Shown: positions 57,840-64,000 of the stretch, one piece after another
Numbering within the stretch: position 1 is the first letter of the stretch
How the letters are laid out: each line of letters opens with the position of its first letter
Origin: Fasciola hepatica
Taxonomy: Eukaryota > Platyhelminthes > Trematoda > Plagiorchiida > Fasciolidae
NCBI GenBank assembly: GCA_948099385.1
Contig: CANUEZ040000071.1
Location: forward strand, 372,001 to 436,000
Reading direction: 5' to 3'
DNA length: 64,000 nt
The notes under the pieces: generated by a model
Databases searched by the model: none
Told to the model about the DNA's origin: nothing
Seen by the model: only the letters and a program-made list of their open reading frames with translations
Program-made: the position numbers and the translations under genes

Positions 57840-58660
57840 TAAGGTTGTCTTCAACTAACCAAGAGATTTGTGTTGCAGCCTCTGATTCAGTTTTCTCCCG
57901 AGTTGGTTCCACAAATGTTCGATTGGATTGAGATCAGTCGGTTGCGGTGGCCATGTACGTTGATGCGCATGTAACTTGCGTACGACAAGGGAACGATGTG
58001 CAGACGCATTGTCGTCCTGGAAAGTCACTTTAATAGTTGTATTCAACAGTGGCAAGATGTGTCGGATCGTGACTTCTAGGTCAACTAGGCCATTGACGGT
58101 GCCGTCCAGAAATACCAGCTCACTCCGACCTTCCCACCAGATCTCCCCCAGACCTGCACTGGGTTTCCATTGTGCGATATTGTTCTGCTATCATGTCACT
58201 TCGATTAGTTTCAGAGACGGTCCCAAACACGCCCTCGATGATCATGCCTGAATGACGAAAATATTTATTCGTCTGTCCAAATGATCGACTTCCATTGCTC
58301 GTCCCTCCAAACGCACCTTATTTCCCACTCTAAATGCAACTTTCAGTGACGCTCAGTCAACCGAGGTATAGAAACGTGCCTCATTTGTCGAAATCCACGT
58401 TCATTGGATCGAATGTGCACAGCGCGGATGGAAGCTGGCTAACGTGGAGGGTTACCAAAAGTGGGTGCTCCGCAGGACCGAACAGTGGTCTGAGAGGTCT
58501 AAGAAATCACCTTTGCGCAGTCTTCCGCTCCAAATGCCAGACGGCCTTTTCTTCTACGAGTATCACACGAACTCCAAAAATGCAGTTAAACATGAGCTGT
58601 CAAACTGCAGTTATAAATGTGTCTGATGTCTATAGCAAATCTCATAACTCCCGCTCATGC
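57840..58660 (-). pseudogene. Second Tc1-like transposase relic
   Basis: Minus strand: a WTDE-like segment near 58275, FRHDHRGRVWDR, WEGRSELVFLDGTVNG, then frame 58055-57855 with VTFQDDNASAHRS (catalytic D, usually QQDNAPxH) and WPPQPTDLNPIEHLWNQLGRKL (third acidic residue region). Multiple stops. It is not the same family as the 38.6 kb relic by eye. Confidence 0.7.
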
Positions 58661-59099
58661 AACAGTAGCAAAAGTAAAATTGTGTTGGGCTTGGTTGAAA
58701 TATTCGGAACTGATGGTATGGTGCCTCAGGCCCACAAGTTACTTTTTGGGCGTTTTTGGAGCATAGCGCGTGTGAACATCGTATGCCCTTTAAGTAGTTT
58801 GCGGAATATCATTGGAATCACCGGACAAACAGTGTCGGTGAACATTCAGGAATTCTGCGTATATTGTTTGCTGCCGTGTTCGCTCCGGTAGTTTCCGACA
58901 CTCACTGACACATGCGGTGGTGGCTGATACAGATGAACTTTTAGCGTTCGTTCTCGCGGCCTGCTGGGTTCATTTAATCTAATCACTGCTTTTTTATCAC
59001 CACGGCAGTAGAACTCGTAATCGTCCATCAATCGTGATGGGGCGGATAATGAGAAATACATTCCTGACCGTTGGCTGTAAAGCAAAGGTCAATAATTAA
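58661..59099. other. No recognised gene
   Basis: It may hold the N-terminal part of the Tc1 relic; no motif was secure. Confidence 0.28.
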
Positions 59100-59890
59100 C
59101 ACAAGAATGGCGTTTTCGTGAAGAGTATTGCATCACAGTTCGGCGTAGGCAGAACACAATTTCACATGATTATGAGAAATGAGGCCCGCTTGAAAATTAA
59201 TTGGGACCAAGGAACTTCGAGTTAACGAAGTCATGCATTCACAACTCGATTTCTGCGATGATGTCAACAGTGTTACGCACGAATGGTTCCTCACTACTCG
59301 TGGAAATCGTTTGCTGGTAACAGAAGTATTGCTATGAGAGAAATAAATAGGGGTGGCTCGTAATATGGAGCATATTAATTTTCGCGCGAGCCATGGCTGG
59401 ATGTACAAACTCCAACAACGCCATAATATTAGTTCATGACTATTGAGCGGCAAAGCCTCAGAAGTTTCAAAGGAAGAGCCATAAGATTGGCTGGAACGCA
59501 AAGATTAGGAATCGAAGAATGTTTTTTGACTCTAAGGGACTGGTCCTCGTTTTAGAGCCTTGAACACGCCGCGTGGTTGTGAAAGGTAATCCTTGCAGCC
59601 GCTTATGATTCATCTATCAGACGAAAACACCACGTGTATGGAAGATGCAGAGACCTTAGTCTCAAAAATCGACGACGACGAAGAATAAATGGCTGTGTGC
59701 GAAAAGGTTTCGGTAAAAAGTGCAATTCGTGCCGTACAACCACTACGAAAACTTGCACTAGAATTGGGCATAAATTTTATGCTCAAATTAGAAAGCCTAG
59801 AAAAGAAGCCAGCCGTATACAGGAGACAACAAAGCATGAAACAATCACCAATGGATTCTGTTTTGATAAAATATGTGGATACTGAAGGCC
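59100..59890 (+). pseudogene. Tigger/pogo-like transposase relic with deleted DDE core
   Basis: Plus strand: GVFVKSIASQFGVGRTQFHMIMRN (psq-type HTH), then, across frame changes, RNMEHINFRASHGWMYKLQQRHNISS (CENP-B/Tc5-type HTH). From 59600 on, NTTCMEDAETLVSKIDDDEE and VSVKSAIRAVQPLRKLALELGI resemble the tail after the DDE domain. The catalytic core between is mostly missing. Confidence 0.48.
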
Positions 59891-62196
59891 TGTCTCGTGT
59901 TTTATTTCGAACGCAATGGGCACCACTAATCTCTCTTGAACCTTCCGATAGTTTGATGGGTGTTGATAATTTGTCTCCCTTTTCTTACCATGTGTTGTGC
60001 TATTTTCTGAGCTTCCCTCCCAAGAGCAAACATCTACGGGGAGCGAACAAATCTGGTCGGTCCCAACGATATTCGCTCTGAAAGGGGGAAGTGGAAGCAC
60101 TGTGCTCCCCTCCTACTCTTACTCGATTGCCCTCCCAGTTATTGCATTGTACGGAAACACTCCCCAAAACTAATCCGAAAAGATCAAATGCCTCCATATT
60201 TTTCACATCGTGCTTTTCTCATGAATACGGTCTAAGGAGTGTAGCACCTTATCAAGCCTGTTGAGTTACGCACAGCGAACAAGGCGGACCCAGCCAGAAT
60301 CAAAGACGAATTGGGGATTGATGTGCGGTATTATTAAGAAAAGGAACGTCAGGAAGTTAGCTGATCTCAGGAGTAGGGAAAACTACGGGTCATTTTTGTA
60401 ACAGTGATTCACGTTCAAAGTCTGCAGGCTGACCGTGAATAAGACAGATCGTGATTGGTAGTGCCACGTTGGTATGCTATGATAAACGTTCATTCAGTGG
60501 CGTGTTCCAGCAAATCATACGGGAACAAGGGAGATTTGGGTGACGCAATTCGCTCACTTTTGGGATACAATCAAAGGAAACAACACCAACGGATGGGTTT
60601 TCAGTCTCACGTCCGAAGGACGATGCAAGGTGTTTACCTCAGAATCACAGGGGTCCACAGCACCGCTAATGAAAACCGGCGAACATGAGCATGGGACTTG
60701 ACGTGGAGAACCACATAAAGCCGAAAGATGTCAGAAGTGATAGTGAGTCATGTGACAGATGCTTATCTGTGACAACCAGGTTTCTGAATCCTATGGTAGG
60801 ATTGTTCTTTATTTCTACAATATATTCGATATGTAATGTTGACCGAAGCCAAGTAGTCTTCGTGAAACGTATCTGCAATTCATTTGGTGTGACCATTAGA
60901 TAGAACAAAGTTGTTTAGGTAACAAAACGTCCGTGTAACACGTTGTTTCTATGTCAGAGTAAGGTTTTGTCATGGACCAACCCATTTCTGGAAAAGCACT
61001 TTGGTTGCTAGATCCGTGAGATCCATTTGAGATGAGACCCACGTGTTTCGAACCGGTTTATCATCAACCTACTTCCGGTTTACAATTCGATGTCAGTTTG
61101 AATCCGAGCTGATGGTTCGTTTATTGTATTTCCAGTTTGTGCATCATCTCGGAGGGCCACGATTGTGAATTTGATAAACAAAGGTTAAACCGAATATCAC
61201 AGACTTAATTGGTGTTTCAGTACTGTTCAAAGGTGTAGGACGAACCCGGTTCATTTATTTACGTTCTTGTGGGTCATGTCACAGCTGTGTTATAGGGTTT
61301 GAGTCAATATTTGATTTTACTCACCGGTGTACGCTCACACCTGAACACATCCCAAGACAACTTTTTTAGTCCTGGTAGAAATCAATCCTCATTACATTTC
61401 TGTTGGTTGATTCATTACTACGCGTGGCCTATGAGGCTGCTGTGGTTCTCCATTCTATATCTGGGGATCACGAACACCAGTTTTCGTTGACAGTACAGTG
61501 AGTTCTTGCAATTTTGCTACTTGACATTGTGGCACCGGTACATCGATTCCTAGGATACATACTCTCAAATTTGTTTTACTATATCAGGTCAATCTGCTCC
61601 ATGACCGACTGGCGATTCGAAACATTCTGTTTCTAATGTCACGTGAACAATTACGCTCTGAACTCGGCAATTCGGGTTTTTATCAAGCTCGCAATGACTC
61701 GTGACTCATTTCCAGCTTTCTCTCAAAGCACTGATCGAGATTAAACTGTAGTTATCATCCACGTTCATGGGTTATTTGTGTGATTCACCTAGAATAACAA
61801 ATTCGTGTTGTTCATGTGCACCTTGCCGTGGATTGTTTTTCTTGTCAACACCGAGTGATATCACGTTTATCGTTAACCGTCACCAGAGCGATGACTGCCT
61901 CCTCTTTCTCATGTGTATTTTGATGAATATCTATCATTATTGGTTACCAGCAAGTCAAAGGGGGTTTTCCTAGCGTACTTCTTTTAGATCACAAGAAAAA
62001 ACAGGGTATTATTGGAAGCAAATCTCTTACGAATATATAGTTATGTGCAACAACCGTCACTTGCACATTCATGAAGTCAACTCCAATGTTATTGAGACGT
62101 TCACAATTTGAACGACTTAACCAGGGATCAGAAGTCTATGAAATCCATCGCCGTGAGGTGCAAACACCGACAATACAGTCGTCACTCGTGGCTTCA
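59891..62196. other. No recognised gene
   Basis: The plus frame 59689-60081 is mostly the Tigger tail running on into non-coding sequence. The rest is unassigned. Confidence 0.3.
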
Positions 62197-62327
62197 CATG
62201 GTGGACTCTATGCCGATGAGACTGCGAAAAATCCTGAAGAATAAAGGCAGACCAAATGTTGATTGCGTTTATGCATATATATATATATATATATAAACGC
62301 AGTCTCATCGGCATAGAGTCCACCATG
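62197..62327. repeat. Perfect 30-bp palindrome around an AT microsatellite
   Basis: The arms 62197-62226 and 62298-62327 are exact reverse complements (CATGGTGGACTC.. / ..GAGTCCACCATG). A nested stem GCGTTTA..TAAACGC surrounds an AT repeat (62274-62295). It looks like a hairpin-forming MITE or a replication-generated palindrome. Confidence 0.72.
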
Positions 62328-63740
62328 TTAGTGGTGAAATAATTCTTTATCTTATGCATCATCACATGTTGCACTTTTGACTCCAATGGCCACTGGGTAG
62401 GTAGCCGGTTGACTATTCTCTTTAGAACGGAACAATTTTTACGATTGTTTAAATCTGCGCCACTAGAGGGTGCTTTTGTGAACTGGACCTCGAAGTTGCG
62501 CATACTATCAGAAGACACACAATAAATAATGAACAGACAAATCGTTCAGCATGAAACCAAGGCATGAGGCGTTATCCTGGAAAGCTATTACCCACTCAAG
62601 TGACTCTCTCCCGTTGAATTCCGGGACTTTTTAAGTCAAAGCGGTGAAGGTCTTCTCAACATTCGAGGCGTCTCTAACTGAAGTTCGCCAACGAAGTTAA
62701 ACGTGTTTTGTTCCTATCCAAATCAATAATATTGGTTGGAATGATATATTGACATACGGCGGGATAATTGGTCGAGGAGAATTTCCCCGATAAATGACAC
62801 TTTTCTGAACCTTCTTCGGCTCATCATATACCAATCGCCCACGCGAAGAAAACCCGCGTAGACCCCGTGGTTTGAATCCCCTGGTTGAATCAATACGTGC
62901 CCTCATTTGTTGGGCTCGCAATGGAGCCTTCATTTCACGTGGTATATTGAAAATTTAGGCTTCCTTATGTCCAACAGGGAATGAGACAGCCTGAGAATAT
63001 TACCGTGCTGGATAAAGGACAGGGATTTCTGGCACTGCTTTTTATTTTTGATGCACATAAACTCTTCCTATTTATTCTATTTGCCGTCTTCTACTGTACT
63101 TGGGGTGGTTTTCCTGGGCTTCTATTCGCGCTAAAACACTGAGCAAGACGGCAAAAAATGATTCAGAATTACAGGTCTTCACAATTGTACTTTAATCCGC
63201 CTTATGGAGGTGCTGAGAATACTCAATTTTAGGGGATCTTTTCATCACTTTCTTGATAACAATTTAGCGGTTAACGAAGGGCTCTCAAATCAACTTGAGA
63301 CCAGCGTTCACGCTGATACGAACTGTGATTTGATTTTCTCAGTAATTTTGGAAGTCATTGGTAGAGAACATTTCTGAAACCCATATATCGTAAAGTCTCC
63401 GATTAATGAGATAATTTCCCTCAACCTTATCACAGGCGCCACCGTAAAAAGTATAGCGGTTTCTACCAAAATATTTAGATAGTGAACCTATTTTAACATG
63501 ACATATGATGGTTCATGTGGTTTCGTAGATTGTTAATTTTTAGCTAACTTGGCTGAAAGTCTTTTACCCGGACAACCAAGGTCATGCACGTTCAGTTGCT
63601 TATAGCGCAACGAAGAATCAACGTAAATAACAGGAAACTTCGAGTGGAAAAATATAATTATCCGACGGACTGATGTACCTTAATTTAGTCACAAAGGACT
63701 AAGTATATACTGAGTAAGTTCTCGTGTGTATCACAATCCA

Positions 63741-63742
<2 letters not shown>
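62328..63742. other. No recognised gene
   Basis: Nothing identifiable by eye. Confidence 0.3.

Positions 63743-63775
<33 letters not shown>
63743..63775. repeat. TA dinucleotide microsatellite
   Basis: About 16 uninterrupted TA units, followed by a shorter TA run near 63784-63792. Confidence 0.9.
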
Positions 63776-63778
<3 letters not shown>

Positions 63779-63828
63779 AATTTTATATATATGTTCAAAC
63801 TAGATCCTACTGAAGATATAATATCGGA

Positions 63829-63956
63829 GTGTACAAGTATGAAAATGAATGGGTAGGGGAGTACCGGGTACGCATACCCGATGAGCGGCAACAACCGCGA
63901 AACCGGTCGTGTTCTTCCGGGGAAATTTTGTCCACACGGTCACATACTACTTCCTG
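63829..63956. repeat. Right half of a second MITE copy
   Basis: TGTACAAG, GAATGGG, CGCATACCCGATGAGC, CAACCGCGAAACCGGTC and TTTTGTCCAC match 31814-31937. The left inverted end is absent or decayed. Confidence 0.58.
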
Positions 63957-64000
63957 TCAATATATATATAAATAGCAGTTTGCAGCTCCTATTGATAAGT

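Noticed and set aside
58334..58891. 185-codon plus-strand frame
   Set aside because: It lies antisense to the Tc1 relic and has no motif of its own.
59689..60081. 130-codon frame as the missing SCLY C-terminus
   Set aside because: It lacks the expected PNTCN, ACHS and SYG motifs and reads better as a Tigger tail running into non-coding DNA.
1..64000. CRISPR array, rRNA, operon or defence system
   Set aside because: No regularly spaced repeats, rRNA signatures or compact same-strand gene clusters; splicing and repeat content show a eukaryotic genome.

Overview
This window looks like a piece of a repeat-rich metazoan genome, most likely a parasitic flatworm (trematode). The evidence is one spliced gene with long introns, plus a dense mix of CR1-like and RTE-like LINEs, Ty3/Gypsy elements, Penelope-like fragments, Tc1 and Tigger-like DNA transposons and several tRNA-headed SINE families. 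The species is an inference. There is no bacterial-style operon, rRNA or CRISPR array.

Only one host gene can be supported. It is a selenocysteine lyase (SCLY-like, NifS-fold PLP enzyme) on the plus strand, running from 19042 to at least 55064. I could place six exons with canonical GT/AG borders and consistent reading phase: 19042-19150, 19199-19465, 32037-32167, 35869-36039, 46390-46607 and 55028-55064. They encode 311 residues, including the PLP lysine. The C-terminal exons, with the catalytic cysteine, were not found and probably lie beyond the window. Intron 1 is 48 bp; introns 2 to 5 are 12.6, 3.7, 10.4 and 8.4 kb and are filled with mobile elements.

Layout: 1-2030 holds a LINE remnant and a large inverted repeat. 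2034-11909 is one nested unit: a minus-strand Ty3/Gypsy element with two 222-227 bp LTRs, whose left LTR was later split by a near full-length minus-strand CR1-like LINE (2086-6269) with a 5-bp target duplication. 11.9-18.7 kb holds LINE 3' ends, an internally deleted RTE and SINE pieces. Intron 2 (19.5-32.0 kb) carries a second CR1 copy almost identical to the first, three good copies of a tRNA-headed SINE, a decayed Gypsy and a MITE. Introns 3 and 4 hold RTE fragments, a MITE, a candidate solo LTR, a Tc1 relic, a Penelope fragment, a pre-miRNA-like hairpin and a second large inverted repeat. Intron 5 and the right end hold two RTE copies in opposite orientation (one split by a Penelope insertion), Tc1 and Tigger relics, a 30-bp perfect palindrome and the end of a second MITE copy.

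Every transposon coding region examined is broken by stops, frameshifts or deletions. The value of the window is therefore the SCLY gene structure and a readable insertion history, with two cases where an unfilled copy of the target is present in the same window.
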